NCBI RefSeq assembly: GCF_025377685.1
Contig: NZ_JACEHK010000015.1
Location: 434,001 to 498,000 of the forward strand
Source of the DNA: Anaerobacillus sp. CMMVII
Lineage (GTDB): Bacteria > Bacillota > Bacilli > Bacillales > Anaerobacillaceae
Direction: 5' to 3'
Length of the DNA stretch: 64,000 bases
The notes below the pieces were generated by a model. The model worked only from the letters and a program-made list of their open reading frames with translations, did no database searches and was not told the origin of the DNA. Shown here piece by piece: positions 27,750 to 36,985 of this stretch. Position 1 is the stretch's first letter. Each line of letters begins with the position of its first letter. The translations under genes and the position numbers were made by a program.

Positions 27750-27940
27750 GGCTGATTTCGTAAAGTTTGTTGCTTTCGTAAAAATCCCAGAAGCCGGATT
27801 TTTACACATTTATATTAAGATATCATTATTTATTTAGTAAGCATTGCTCATTTCTTACGAATTCTACTGGAGATTTCTTCATCTAAGGTGGTTTTTTCAA
27901 TTATTTTAGGTTAAAAAGCCACAATGTTTACGAAAAGAGC
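27750..27940. mobile_element. MITE-like element B, intact copy (duplication TTTGTAAAA)
   Basis: This 191-bp element begins GGCTGATTTCGTAAAGTTTG and ends CAATGTTTACGAAAAGAGC, so the ends are inverted repeats of each other. Direct repeats TTTGTAAAA flank it (27741-27749 and 27941-27949). The interior is the reverse complement of the copies at 21.1 and 59.9 kb. No transposase is present. The ends and the 8-9 bp AT-rich duplication resemble ISL3-family transposition. Confidence 0.85.
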
Positions 27941-28075
27941 TTTGTAAAAAAAGATATCTGATTAAGGGTATTAAGTTAGAAAGTGACCGGGAATCTGAAA
28001 AATTTTTTATAAATGTGATACATAACTAGAAAATGATGGTAAAATTAACATGATATTCAGAATTTTGAGTTTTAT

Positions 28076-28095
28076 AAAGGCTCTTTTCGTCTACA
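28076..28095. repeat. Solo MITE end
   Basis: AAAGGCTCTTTTCGTCTAC is like the outer 15 bases of the MITE ends. No matching right end was found. A similar solo end (AAGGCTCTTTTCGTATTG) lies just after the second GH28 gene at 18284. Confidence 0.4.
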
Positions 28096-28241
28096 TTTTT
28101 TTTATTAATATTGAGAAGGAAAACATCTTTCATCATTAATAATTTGCTTATTTAGAAAAGATGTTTCAGGTTTATACTACTATCAAAGCAAGAAGCTATG
28201 GAAAACAGCCAAGTAAAAATTTAGAAAGGTGGATCAAAACT

Positions 28242-28601
28242 GTGCCACAAGTAATTATCCATAAGGTATTAACGAATGACCGTCAAAGAAATGGGAGATT
28301 AGCTGAAGCTGTTCGTAAAGTTGTTCTTGATGTCTTAGAAATCGATGAAACTTATGGTCAAGTAATTATTTATGAAGCACCTATGTATGACAGGAGTAAC
28401 CATGAAAACGGGAAGTTAAACTTCGTTTTCGTAGAAATCACTATGTTAACAGGGAGATCAAAGGAGGCAAAACAGTTATTAGTCCAGAGAATCATAGAGC
28501 AAATTGAAAAGATTGAGGGAGTATCGAAAGCAGAAATTAATTGTGTCATCCATGAGATTGAGTCGGAAAATTATATAAAAGGTATGAGGGTAAGTACATA
28601 G
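28242..28601 (+). CDS. Tautomerase-superfamily protein (DUF1904-like)
   Basis: This 119-aa protein begins at GTG, so Met removal would leave an N-terminal proline (MPQVIIHKVL), the catalytic base of the 4-oxalocrotonate tautomerase/MIF superfamily. Length and alpha/beta pattern agree with a single-subunit two-repeat tautomerase of the DUF1904 type. The GTG at 28242 is preferred over the ATG at 28161 because GAAAGGTGG is positioned before it and because it exposes Pro. Substrate is unknown. It stands as a single gene with its own terminator, downstream of a MarR regulator and a MITE. Confidence 0.7.
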   Translation: MPQVIIHKVLTNDRQRNGRLAEAVRKVVLDVLEIDETYGQVIIYEAPMYDRSNHENGKLNFVFVEITMLTGRSKEAKQLLVQRIIEQIEKIEGVSKAEINCVIHEIESENYIKGMRVST

Positions 28602-28603
28602 AG

Positions 28604-28656
28604 AAGCTAACTCAAAGGTATTGTTCTTAAGAGGATATCTTTGAGTTAGCTTTTTT
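28604..28656 (+). terminator. Rho-independent terminator of the tautomerase gene
   Basis: A 14-bp perfect stem (AAGCTAACTCAAAG with CTTTGAGTTAGCTT) is followed by TTTT. It begins three bases after the stop codon. Confidence 0.9.
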
Positions 28657-28660
28657 CTTA

Positions 28661-28798
28661 TTGGTTCTTTTCATAAATATGTTGCTTAAATTGCTTGCAA
28701 TCCCACTATCCTGTCGTAAGGAGGAAAAGATGCCCTGAGACCTTAATGTTTCAGGTTAATAACGATCCAATTTAAATACAATGCCAAAACAGCCTTCC
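28661..28798. repeat. Degenerate MITE-like relic
   Basis: The left end GGTTCTTTTCATAAATATG and the right end AAAACAGCC resemble the MITE inverted ends. There is no clear target duplication and the interior is unrelated. A lone GTAAGGAGGAAAAGATG occurs inside, but that ATG opens only two codons. Confidence 0.35.
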
Positions 28799-28853
28799 TA
28801 AAAGTTACATGAAGGGTAAGCTTAGCTAGCCTAAACCTATCCTGGATTCAATA

Positions 28854-31462
28854 CTAGCTCTTCTTAGTTAAATACTTATCTTTAACAAATTGCAAAGCAT
28901 CTTCTTTTGTTAAGATCTCCTTGTTTAAATAAGAAGATTCAATTTCAAGTAAGATTTCCGTGTAAATAGGTCCAGCTTTGATATTCAAAGCCATTAAGTC
29001 GGTTCCATTAATAAGCCTTGGTAAAGAAACTCTCGTCATTAGATAAGCTTTAATTACTACTAACAATTCTTCTGGCAATTCTTTCAGGATGGAATAACAG
29101 ATGATAGCATCTGTTTGGTATTTCCTCAATAATAAATGAATATCACCTAAATTGAATTTAGTAGAAATGTTCAGATCTTCAGAAACTAATTGGGTAATTT
29201 CATTTAGGATTTGCAATTGTTCATTATTCAGAGCTAATTCTCTTACCTCTTCAAGGCCTTTAGGTTTGTAATAAAATAAAATAGCTAAATAACAAATCCA
29301 ATTCTGCTTTGTAGCGCAACTTTCGATTTGTGTTGAGAGTGTGACCTCATCAAAAAAGGATTTAAACTTCTTTAATAAGGTGACTGTTTGCTCATTACAA
29401 CTGTTAGGCCCAACTAAGTAGTTAAGCACCCCTAATTCCTTTAAGCGGACAAGAGATTCTACTGGATGCTCTTCCATTAGTAATCTGCTCAATTCATGCC
29501 CAATTCTTGGCTTTGAAGTGGACGCAATTTTATCAACGGATATATGAGCTATTTCAATTGTTTGCTTGTCCATTTTAAATCCAAAGCGTTGTTCAAAACG
29601 AACAGCACGGAGTATTCTAGTCGGATCTTCAACAAAACTAAGATTATACAAAATCTTAATTTTTTTATTTTTAATATCGTGGTAGCCATGAAAAAAATCA
29701 ATTAATTTACCAAAATAGTTGTTATTAATTTGTAGAGCCATTGCATTGATTGTAAAGTCTCTACGGAAAAGGTCTTCTCGTAAGCTTGACATTTCTACAG
29801 TTGGTAAAGCAGCTGGATAATCATAATATTCCGTACGTGCAGATGTAATGTCGATCTTTAACCCAGAGGGATGTTTCCAGGTAGCTGTACCAAATTTTTC
29901 ATGAACTCGAACACTGCCCCCTATGGAAGTCGCTAATAATTTAGCAAAAGAAATACCGTCCCCTTTTACGACTATATCTATATCTTCATTTTTTCGACCT
30001 ATGACTAAATCACGGACAATACCACCAATCATATATGCAGGATAATCTAATTGATCAGCCTTTTCCCCAATATCTCTTAAAAGATCTAGTAGCTGAGATG
30101 GCAATAACTTCTTCATCCTACCTAATAAGGAAATTTTAATCGGTGATTTTTTATTGATAACTTGACCAACCTTAATTTTTTCACCATGAAGCGCTTCGAT
30201 AACGTTTGTTCTAGAGATAATCCCAACAATCTGATTGTTATCAATGACGGGAAGTCTTCCAACATTTTTTTCAATCATTAGATTTTGTACTTCTTCTATT
30301 GAGAGTCCAGAAGGAATGGTTGTAGGGTCTGTACTCATATATCCTTTTACTGGAGCATGACCGAGACCGTGGTGTTTTGCTTTATCGATATCTCTTCTTG
30401 AGATAATACCTACAAGATTCCCATTTTCCAGTACTGGAAACCCAGTATGTCCATAACGAAGCATCATTTTAGCAGCTTCTTCAATTGATGTTGCAGGAGA
30501 TATAACTTTAACAGGACTTGACATAATATCTTTGCAGTTAAAGATGGCTTAACTAATTCAGGAATATGTTTTGTTACAGTGGCTAAAATTTCTTGAAAGT
30601 TTCCGTCTTTAATCATTGCTGAGGCAGCCTTCTGGTGTCCTCCCCCACCTAGTCGTTGGATAATTGGTAACACATCAATGCGATCAGATGTTGAACGTCC
30701 AACTATAAACGTTCGTTTCCCCATTTCTACAACAAAGATTAATGCATCTGTTCCTGTCATTTCTAAAGCCTTTCTAGCAAGAAGTGCTAAGCCACCTGTG
30801 TAATCTTTCTGCTGGTGATACGCGACAAGAATATCAACACCTTGAAAAAAATGCTCTTCACTCTGTTGAATCAATGAATAAAGCAGTTGTTGTTCCTCTT
30901 CCTGAAGTGGTGATACTGAAAATTTGGCAACAAGTTGCAGGTTAGCCCCACATTCTAATAGGTAGCTACCTACTTTTAAATCCCTTGGGGTCGTGTTTAA
31001 GTATGTAAAGGAACCAGTGTCAGTATAAAGACCGAGTGCAAAAATAGTAGCCTCAAATGAAGAAATTGGTATTTGCTTATTTTGAAGCTTTTCAACTAAC
31101 AAAGTAATTGTAGCGCCCACCTGTTCGACGAGGCTTACTTTTGAAGAAACGTTACTACTATTTGGTTGATGATGGTCGTAGACAATAAACTCGACTTCTT
31201 CCTTATTAATATAGTTACTGACTTCTCCAATTCTTTGTAAGGAAGCAATGTCAACCAAAATAACTTCTGTCACAGTGTTCCAGGCAATTTGATTAGGATA
31301 ATATAAATTAAAGGAATCTCTGTAGATTGCTAAAAAACGTTGGACCGATTTTCCTTGTTTTGTAGGTAATACTAGTTTTGCTTTTGGATAAAGTTTTTTT
31401 GCGGCGATCATAGAAGCAAATCCGTCAAAGTCTAAATTAATGTGCGATAAGATTACTTGCAA
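28854..31462 (-). pseudogene. DHH phosphoesterase - CBS - poly(A) polymerase/tRNA nucleotidyltransferase fusion, frameshifted
   Basis: Two overlapping minus-strand frames (30464-31462, 332 aa; 28854-30524, 556 aa) together make one known architecture: DHH domain (LDFDGFASM, VYDHHQP), DHHA1 end (GGGGHQKAASA), two CBS domains, then a class II nucleotidyltransferase (GGIVRDLV, DIDIVVKGDG) with an RNA-binding tail. At 30531-30533 (TTT on the plus strand) one base appears to be missing. Adding it gives LTAKDIMSSPV, joining the frames without a gap. The second frame's ATG has no ribosome site. Related enzymes add CCA, CC or A to tRNA or make poly(A). Start is a TTG at 31462. The break may be a sequencing error rather than a true mutation. 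Confidence 0.8.
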
Positions 31463-31574
31463 AAGCCCAAACCCCCAGTTTCCTGCTTAAAATACGATTT
31501 TATTAACGTAAGTTTACCAAATTGTAGAAAAAAATGGTAGCAATGCTGATTACTTTGAATGAGTTTTAATATTT

Positions 31575-31758
31575 GGCTGTTTTCGAAAATTTTGTTGCTT
31601 TTAGGTTGTATTTTGAGATTAAATAAGCTTTTTTAGGAAAAATTTACTTGCCCCAAAGGCTTATTAAATCTCAAAAGCTTTACGCCAAGCGTGAAGAACC
31701 AAGCATTCTCTTGATTACGACTTATAAGCTAATCGCAACAATCTTTTAGAAGAGATCG
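31575..31758. mobile_element. MITE-like element A, copy 3 (duplication TAATATTT)
   Basis: This 184-bp element is flanked by perfect TAATATTT repeats (31567-31574 and 31759-31766). The left end is GGCTGTTTTCGAAAATTTTG. The right end, reverse complemented, is CGATCTCTTCTAAAAGATTG. The interior shares the GCGTGAAGAACCAAGC block with the copies at 8.0 and 26.9 kb, in the orientation of the 26.9-kb copy. Confidence 0.85.
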
Positions 31759-31899
31759 TAATATTTAAAGTCATATGTTACGAAAATAGTTTATTTAAGA
31801 CTTTGTGACTGTTCTCACTGAAACAAATTAACAAACTGGTGTATTGTAAGGGTGTAAAATGATGAAACAATAAATCTACCTAAGAAAAGAGGCATACAC

Positions 31900-32208
31900 A
31901 TGAACGTTATTAATTACCCGAGCCTTTATGAAACACCTGTTTCAAAAAGAATGCTTCTCGAATTTGAACAGGGGATTGTCATGAACTTGCAATTGAAACA
32001 AGGAGAAAAAATTCCTCGTCACTTGGCTCCCTGCGAGGCAATTATTATCGTAAATGAGGGGGAAGTTTATTTCCGTAGCGGTGATAAAGAAGAAATACTA
32101 AAACCTGGTATTTTAGGGAAATTTGAAGTTGAAGATGATCACGAGTTTGAGGCCATTGAGAACTCAAGTATCGTCATCGTAAAAGTGAATGGAAAACCGA
32201 AGCAATAG
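31900..32208 (+). CDS. Small cupin-domain protein
   Basis: This 102-aa single-domain protein has a cupin pattern: QGEKIPRHLAPCEAIIIVNEG, then a Gly/Pro turn (LKPGILGKF) and a DDHEFEAIE strand. The usual metal-binding histidines are only partly present (His41 and His84 region), so metal binding is uncertain. It is monocistronic, with AGAGG before the ATG and a terminator just after the stop. Possible roles are small-molecule binding or redox protection. I do not recognise a specific orthologue. Confidence 0.7.
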   Translation: MNVINYPSLYETPVSKRMLLEFEQGIVMNLQLKQGEKIPRHLAPCEAIIIVNEGEVYFRSGDKEEILKPGILGKFEVEDDHEFEAIENSSIVIVKVNGKPKQ

Positions 32209-32210
32209 AA

Positions 32211-32236
32211 AAAACTCCCAAATTGGGAGTTTTTTT
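32211..32236 (+). terminator. Rho-independent terminator of the cupin gene
   Basis: AACTCCCAA pairs with TTGGGAGTT and is followed by seven T. It also lies 10 bp from the end of the convergent pssA frame and may serve both. Confidence 0.92.
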
Positions 32237-32245
32237 ATACTTTCC

Positions 32246-32771
32246 TTATTTGAATGTACTAATCATTAGTAACGATAAAATCAACGTTATGAACATAAAT
32301 GCTGGTGCTGGGAGAGCTCCGGTTAGCAAAAAGCTAATTGTTAATAAACAACCACCTGCTGTAATAGGCAATCCAACAAAATACCCATGGTATTCTGATA
32401 CATTGAATCTTGCTAATCGAATTGCTCCACAGGCAATAAAGATAATCGTAAAATAGCTCCAGGTGTACCAAAGTCATATAGTATGGCAGAATACAACAGT
32501 AAGGCAGGGGCAACACCGAATGAAATTAGATCACACAGTGAATCAAGTTGTTTCCCTAAATCAGAAGTAATATTGAGCTTCCTTGCGACTATACCATCAA
32601 AACGATCAAATACTGCAGCTAAACAATAAATAATAAACTAGTGTATAATTGCCCTTGTAGTACGAATATTATTGCAAAAGCTCCTAACCCTAAATTTAAG
32701 ATGGTTAAAAGGTTAGCTGCTTGACTTCTCATTTTTTTAATTGTTTGATCAAGATGTTGAAGGATAAACAA
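32246..32771 (-). pseudogene. pssA: CDP-diacylglycerol-serine O-phosphatidyltransferase, frameshifted
   Basis: PssA makes phosphatidylserine, the precursor decarboxylated by the neighbouring psd product. Three frames are needed to read it. The N-terminal piece (RSQAANLLTILNLGLGAFAI) runs to 32619. The middle piece carries the CDP-alcohol phosphotransferase signature (DGIVAR, then G, then DSLCD). The C-terminal piece starts with IACGAIRLARFN. One base seems missing at 32621-32623 (AAA) and another at 32450-32453 (AAAA). Restoring both gives about 175 aa, the normal length. The start is probably the TTG at 32771, eight bases after AAGGAG. psd is divergent. Confidence 0.85.
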
Positions 32772-32967
32772 AAACATCACTCCTTGTGATAAACTACCCA
32801 TATGAGATAGAATATAAGCATTTTTTACTTTAAAAAATAATGGTATCATATTTATTATAAAGGTAGTAAACAATTATTGACAGACTTTTTTTTGTTTTAA
32901 ACCATTAAAGTTATAAAATACCTATGAAAATAGCCGGTTAGTGCTTAAGGACATGGAGGAAAGCAAA

Positions 32968-33750
32968 TTGAAAAAAGCAATTTATCAATCTTTTGTAGAA
33001 TTATCAGGAAATCGTTTGAACTCATATTTATTAAAATCGTTTACAAAATCTAAAGCGAGTAAATTTATCAATAAATCTTTTGTAAAAGTTTATAACATTA
33101 ACGAGGCAGAAATGGAAAAGCCTTTGCATCAATACGGCAGTTTGCAGGAATTGTTCGTTAGAAATTTAAAGGAGGATGCAAGGATTATTAACAAGGAGCC
33201 AAAAAGTATTGTCAGCCCAGTAGACGGGATAATGGCTAACGTTGGCCAGATAACGGAAAATTGTTCCTTTCATGTTAAAAATCAAGACTATAGCTTAGTT
33301 GAGATGCTTGGAAATAAAAATCGGGCTGAAAAATATAAAGAAGGGACTTATATCATTTTATACTTAAGTCCGAGTCATTATCATCGAATTCATACTCCAG
33401 TTTCAGGAACTGTAGTTGGAAAGTGGGCATTAGGTAATAAATCATATCCAGTAAATGAGTTAGGTTTGCAGCTTGGAAAACGTCCTTTGTCCAAAAATTA
33501 TCGCATAATTACTGAGATTCGTATGGAAAACGGGAAACACTATTCGTTAGTTAAGGTTGGAGCGATGAATGTTAATAGTATTCACCCAACGTTCAAAGGA
33601 GATAACGTGAGAAAAGGTGAAGAAATTGGATATTTTTCCTTTGGTTCAACAGTAGTACTATTATTTGAGAAAGGTACCATTCACTTAGATGATTCTTTAA
33701 CGGTACCGATGGATGTACAAGTAGGTTTGAAAATCGGAACATTTAACTAA
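32968..33750 (+). CDS. psd: Phosphatidylserine decarboxylase proenzyme
   Basis: Psd converts phosphatidylserine to phosphatidylethanolamine at the membrane. The 260-aa proenzyme shows the catalytic Asp86 (SPVDGI), His142 (YHRIH) and the self-cleavage site FGST, with Ser227 becoming the pyruvoyl group. The TTG at 32968 is used because GGAGGA lies seven bases upstream. An in-frame GTG at 32941 lacks one. It is divergent from pssA with about 200 bp between starts, forming the usual PE synthesis pair. Confidence 0.93.
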   Translation: MKKAIYQSFVELSGNRLNSYLLKSFTKSKASKFINKSFVKVYNINEAEMEKPLHQYGSLQELFVRNLKEDARIINKEPKSIVSPVDGIMANVGQITENCSFHVKNQDYSLVEMLGNKNRAEKYKEGTYIILYLSPSHYHRIHTPVSGTVVGKWALGNKSYPVNELGLQLGKRPLSKNYRIITEIRMENGKHYSLVKVGAMNVNSIHPTFKGDNVRKGEEIGYFSFGSTVVLLFEKGTIHLDDSLTVPMDVQVGLKIGTFN

Positions 33751-33798
33751 ATAGTTAGAACGAAATAAGCTAGAATATGAATGTTTTTTGTTCAAAGA

Positions 33799-34019
33799 TA
33801 AGAAATTATATGCGTTTTTAGTACTTGGTGTCAAGCTTCAAGCGCCATCTGCTCCTGCGGTTACTCGTCGCAAAGGTGCGATGGAGTTGATTCGAGGATG
33901 GTCTTGGCTCGAGGTCAAATAACCTGCCAGATATAAAAGTGAAAATCGCACTTTTAATCTGACAGAACATTTGCTTGTCGCCGATAGGCGGGCGCCTTGC
34001 GCTTTTGTTCCAATGGCGT
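33799..34019. repeat. Modular Bacillus-type repeat, copy 1
   Basis: The modules, in order, are GCGTTTTTAGTACTT, TGCTCCTGCGGTTACTCGTC (33850), GGCTCGAGGTCAAATAACC (33906) and CAGAACATTTGCTTGTCGCC (33961), then GCGCCTTGCGCTTTTG. This is a repeat type common in Bacillaceae intergenic regions. It is flanked by imperfect 43-bp direct repeats (33756-33798 and 34024-34066, each starting near GAACGAAATAAGC). An 86-codon open frame on the minus strand inside it is an artefact of its GC-rich modules. Confidence 0.75.
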
Positions 34020-34066
34020 CTGTTGGAACGAAATAAGCGATTAAATAGAATGTTATTTGTTCCAAC

Positions 34067-34105
34067 AAAGGGTTTGAAAAATCGCCATGGTTTTTCAAAC
34101 CCTTT
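34067..34105 (+). terminator. Strong hairpin downstream of psd
   Basis: AAAGGGTTTGAAAAA pairs perfectly with TTTTTCAAACCCTTT over a 9-base loop. The A/T ends of the stem make it able to terminate in either direction. It is 315 bp from the psd stop, beyond the repeat. Confidence 0.6.
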
Positions 34106-34130
34106 AATGTAATACTTTTTATAAACTGCT

Positions 34131-34200
34131 AATGAATTTTATGAATATGTAGTTGCGTAAAAAAACATTGATATAGCTCTGCTATGTAATTTCAATATGG
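34131..34200. repeat. Cruciform dispersed repeat, partial copy
   Basis: It has AATGAATTTTATGAATATG at the left, TGTAGTTGCGTAAAA in the middle and GATATAGCTCTG further right. These words appear in the same order in the full copy at 53.5 kb. The right arm is degraded. Confidence 0.55.
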
Positions 34201-34264
34201 TATCCCTTGTAAAGATAGGGCTTAAGTAGACAGCGAACATATCAAAAGGAAAGGCGGGAATAGG

Positions 34265-35398
34265 GTGAAGTTACTTTCAGGATTGGCACAAAGAATTGTT
34301 AATGAAGTAACACATATTTTAGCTGAAGAGGTCATTGTAGTGGATCATACCGGTATCATCATTGCTGGTAGTGATCATAATCGAGTAGGAAGTTTTCATG
34401 AAGGTGCCTTAATAGCTGTTAAAAATAAAGGTAAGATTGTTATTTCAAAAGAGGATGTTAATCATCTTAGAGGTGTAAAAGCAGGCATAAATTTACCGAT
34501 AATTTTTCATAACAAAGCAATTGGTGTAATTGGGATTACTGGAGAGCCTAGTAAGGTTAATCAGTTTGGTGAACTTATCCAAAGAATGACGGAACTTATC
34601 ATCCAAGAAGCGCATTCTCATGAGAAGCTAGAATCGAAATACAGAGGTCTTGAAACCTACGTTTATGAATGGCTACACTTGCAGCATATAGACGAAGATT
34701 TTAGAGAACGAGGAGAAATTTTAGGGATTTCTATGGATATTCCCCGGTGCTGTGCTCTACTTGAGATTGCTCAACTTGAAAATAAAATGCAAGAAAATCA
34801 AATGATCGAAAGGGAAGCCATTGAAATCTTAAGAGAGTTTTTTCCAGGGGATTCTCAAGATGTGCTTGTTCAATGGGGAAGCGGGCGTTTTGTCTTACTG
34901 AAAGCGATCACTAGTACAAATCTCGAAGATAGTGTGATTGCACCATTGAAAATCGCTCAACGTACGATAAAAGAAGTTTATGGGATATCTCTCAATATCG
35001 GGATCGGAACTAGGGTTGAAGTACCAGAAAAGCTTCATTGTACCTATAATCATGCAAAAAAGGCGTTACGAGTGGCCAAAAAAAGTGGCTCTTTTATTAA
35101 TTATGACGATTTAACTCTGGATGTTGCTTTAGCAGAAATTACTGATGAAACTAGAAAAGAAGTGGTTGATAAGGTATTGGGTATTCTCTTAAAGGAAGTT
35201 GAACTATTAGAAACCTTGGAGGCTTATCTAGAGAGTAATCTTTCAATTAAAGAGACCTCAAAACAACTTCATATTCATATCAATACTCTCCATTATCGCT
35301 TAAAACGGATTTACGAATTGACAGGATATTCCTTAAAAGAAACAGAAAATTTGGTTATGTATTACATTGCTCTCTCTTTTTGGAAAGAGGTTAGATAA
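34265..35398 (+). CDS. cdaR: Sugar diacid-type transcriptional regulator (CdaR/YsfB-like)
   Basis: This 377-aa regulator has an N-terminal diacid-recognition domain (about 1-130, with VIVVDHTGIIIAGSD and HEGALIAV), a middle region, and a C-terminal PucR/CdaR-type helix-turn-helix (IKETSKQLHIHINTLHYRLK, near 325-345). The start is GTG behind GGAAAGGCGGG. Its neighbours glcD and glcF reproduce the B. subtilis ysfB-ysfC-ysfD order, so it probably activates glycolate oxidation genes in response to a small hydroxy- or diacid. Whether the inducer is glycolate, glycerate or an aldarate is open. An aldarate would connect with the uronate dehydrogenase-like gene. Confidence 0.88.
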   Translation: MKLLSGLAQRIVNEVTHILAEEVIVVDHTGIIIAGSDHNRVGSFHEGALIAVKNKGKIVISKEDVNHLRGVKAGINLPIIFHNKAIGVIGITGEPSKVNQFGELIQRMTELIIQEAHSHEKLESKYRGLETYVYEWLHLQHIDEDFRERGEILGISMDIPRCCALLEIAQLENKMQENQMIEREAIEILREFFPGDSQDVLVQWGSGRFVLLKAITSTNLEDSVIAPLKIAQRTIKEVYGISLNIGIGTRVEVPEKLHCTYNHAKKALRVAKKSGSFINYDDLTLDVALAEITDETRKEVVDKVLGILLKEVELLETLEAYLESNLSIKETSKQLHIHINTLHYRLKRIYELTGYSLKETENLVMYYIALSFWKEVR

Positions 35399-35451
35399 TA
35401 ATACAAAAAAAACTAGATATTCGTCTTTATCTTTGTGTTAAAAACTATAGA

Positions 35452-35465
35452 AGAAAGCGCTTTAT
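35452..35465. promoter_or_regulatory. Candidate cre upstream of glcD
   Basis: AGAAAGCGCTTTAT has the palindromic AAAGCGCTTT core of CcpA sites but departs from consensus at the ends. It lies about 110 bp before the glcD start codon. Another LacI-family or CdaR site is equally possible. Confidence 0.35.
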
Positions 35466-35566
35466 AAAATTATAATAAAGTTACGAATTACTCATATCGT
35501 TATCTATATGTAACTTTTTCGGGGATGTATAGTGATTTGCTATAGTTTCTAACCATAGGGGGATGA

Positions 35567-36985
35567 ATGAAAATGATTAGTCAAGACGCAAAGAAAAAAT
35601 TACAAGCGATCGTAGGGGAAGAAAATTACCTTGACTCAAAACAAAGTTTGGTTGCCTATTCTTATGATGCAACGCCTAATTACCAAGCACTTCCAGATGC
35701 TGTAATTAAACCTAGAAATACGCAGGATGTATCTGAAATCGTAAAAGTTTGTAATGAGTATAAAATTCCAATCGTACCACGTGGAAACGCAACGAACCTT
35801 TGTGCTGGGACATGCCCTCTAGAAGGTGGAATCGTAATGATTTTTACACTTATGAACCAACTTCTAGAACTTGATGAAGAAAACTTAACAGTTACAGTCC
35901 AACCGGGACTAATAACGTTAGATATGATTAATGCAGTTGAAGCAAAAGGTTTATTTTATCCACCAGATCCAAGCTCGATGAAAATTTCAACAATTGCTGG
36001 AAACATCAATGAGGGTTCAGGTGGCTTACGTGGCTTAAAATATGGTGTTACTCGTGATTACGTGATTGCCTTAGAGGTTGTATTACCGAATGGAAATATT
36101 ATTCGTACCGGTGGAAAGCTTGCAAAAGATGTAGCAGGTTACGATTTTACTAGATTAATGGTTGGTTCTGAGGGGACGTTAGGTGTAATTACAGAAGCGA
36201 CATTAAAACTAATTCCAAAGCCAGAAACAAAAAAAACAATGCTAGCGCTTTATGATAGTCTTGAGGCTGCTGGCCGTACCGTTTCGAAAATAATTGCAAA
36301 TAAAATTATTCCTACAACACTAGAATTTTTAGATCAACCAACCATCCGCGTAGTAGAAGACTTTGCAAAAATCGGCTTACCAACCGACGTAGGTGCAGTT
36401 TTACTTATTGAACAAGATGGACCGCTAGAAGTAGTAGAAAGAGATATTAAGAGAATGGCGGAAATCTGTCAAGAAGAAAACGCCTTATCAGTACAAATTG
36501 CTCAAACTGACGAAGAAGGAACAGCTTTAACTACTGCTAGACGTTCGGCGCTATCAGCTTTAGCTAGACTGAAGCCAACTACAATATTAGAAGATGCAAC
36601 AGTGCCTCGTTCTAAAATTGCTGAAATGGTTCGTGAAATTGAAATAATTGCAAAGCGAAATAATGTACAAATCTGTACTTTTGGACACGCTGGGGATGGA
36701 AACCTACACCCAACTTGTATGACTGACGCACGAGATAAAGACGAAATGCACCGTGTTGAAATTGCTTTTGAAGAAATCTTTGAAAAAGCTATTCAATTAG
36801 GTGGAACGATCACAGGCGAACATGGTGTTGGCGTTATGAAATCACCTTACCTAGCTTGGAAGCTAGGAGAAGAAGGTGTAGAAGCTATGAAAACTTTAAA
36901 AATGGCTTTCGACCCAAACAATATTATGAACCCTGGAAAAATGTTTGCAAAAGAATCGCGTAAACGGGTGGTGGTTAATCGATGA
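35567..36985 (+). CDS. glcD: Glycolate oxidase FAD-linked subunit
   Basis: This 472-aa FAD-binding oxidase (PCMH type) is predicted to oxidise glycolate or D-lactate to the keto acid. It has the FAD-binding RGNATNLCAGTCPLEGG segment near 80-96, GSGGLRGLKYGVTRDY near 147-162, and the C-terminal GHAGDGNLHP at 373-382. GGGGG lies upstream, with three closely spaced ATGs. The second was kept. The stop overlaps the glcF start (ATGA), so the subunits are translationally coupled. Confidence 0.93.
   Translation: MKMISQDAKKKLQAIVGEENYLDSKQSLVAYSYDATPNYQALPDAVIKPRNTQDVSEIVKVCNEYKIPIVPRGNATNLCAGTCPLEGGIVMIFTLMNQLLELDEENLTVTVQPGLITLDMINAVEAKGLFYPPDPSSMKISTIAGNINEGSGGLRGLKYGVTRDYVIALEVVLPNGNIIRTGGKLAKDVAGYDFTRLMVGSEGTLGVITEATLKLIPKPETKKTMLALYDSLEAAGRTVSKIIANKIIPTTLEFLDQPTIRVVEDFAKIGLPTDVGAVLLIEQDGPLEVVERDIKRMAEICQEENALSVQIAQTDEEGTALTTARRSALSALARLKPTTILEDATVPRSKIAEMVREIEIIAKRNNVQICTFGHAGDGNLHPTCMTDARDKDEMHRVEIAFEEIFEKAIQLGGTITGEHGVGVMKSPYLAWKLGEEGVEAMKTLKMAFDPNNIMNPGKMFAKESRKRVVVNR

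Noticed and set aside
30522-30540. Programmed ribosomal frameshift joining the DHH and CBS-polymerase frames
   Set aside because: No slippery heptamer or downstream structure is obvious, and similar one-base run differences occur in six other places nearby.
32223-32456. 77-codon plus-strand frame after the cupin gene
   Set aside because: It is antisense to the pssA C-terminal part and begins in the terminator.
33838-34098. 86-codon open frame on the minus strand
   Set aside because: It lies entirely within the modular repeat and adjoining hairpin, has no ribosome site and no protein-like pattern.
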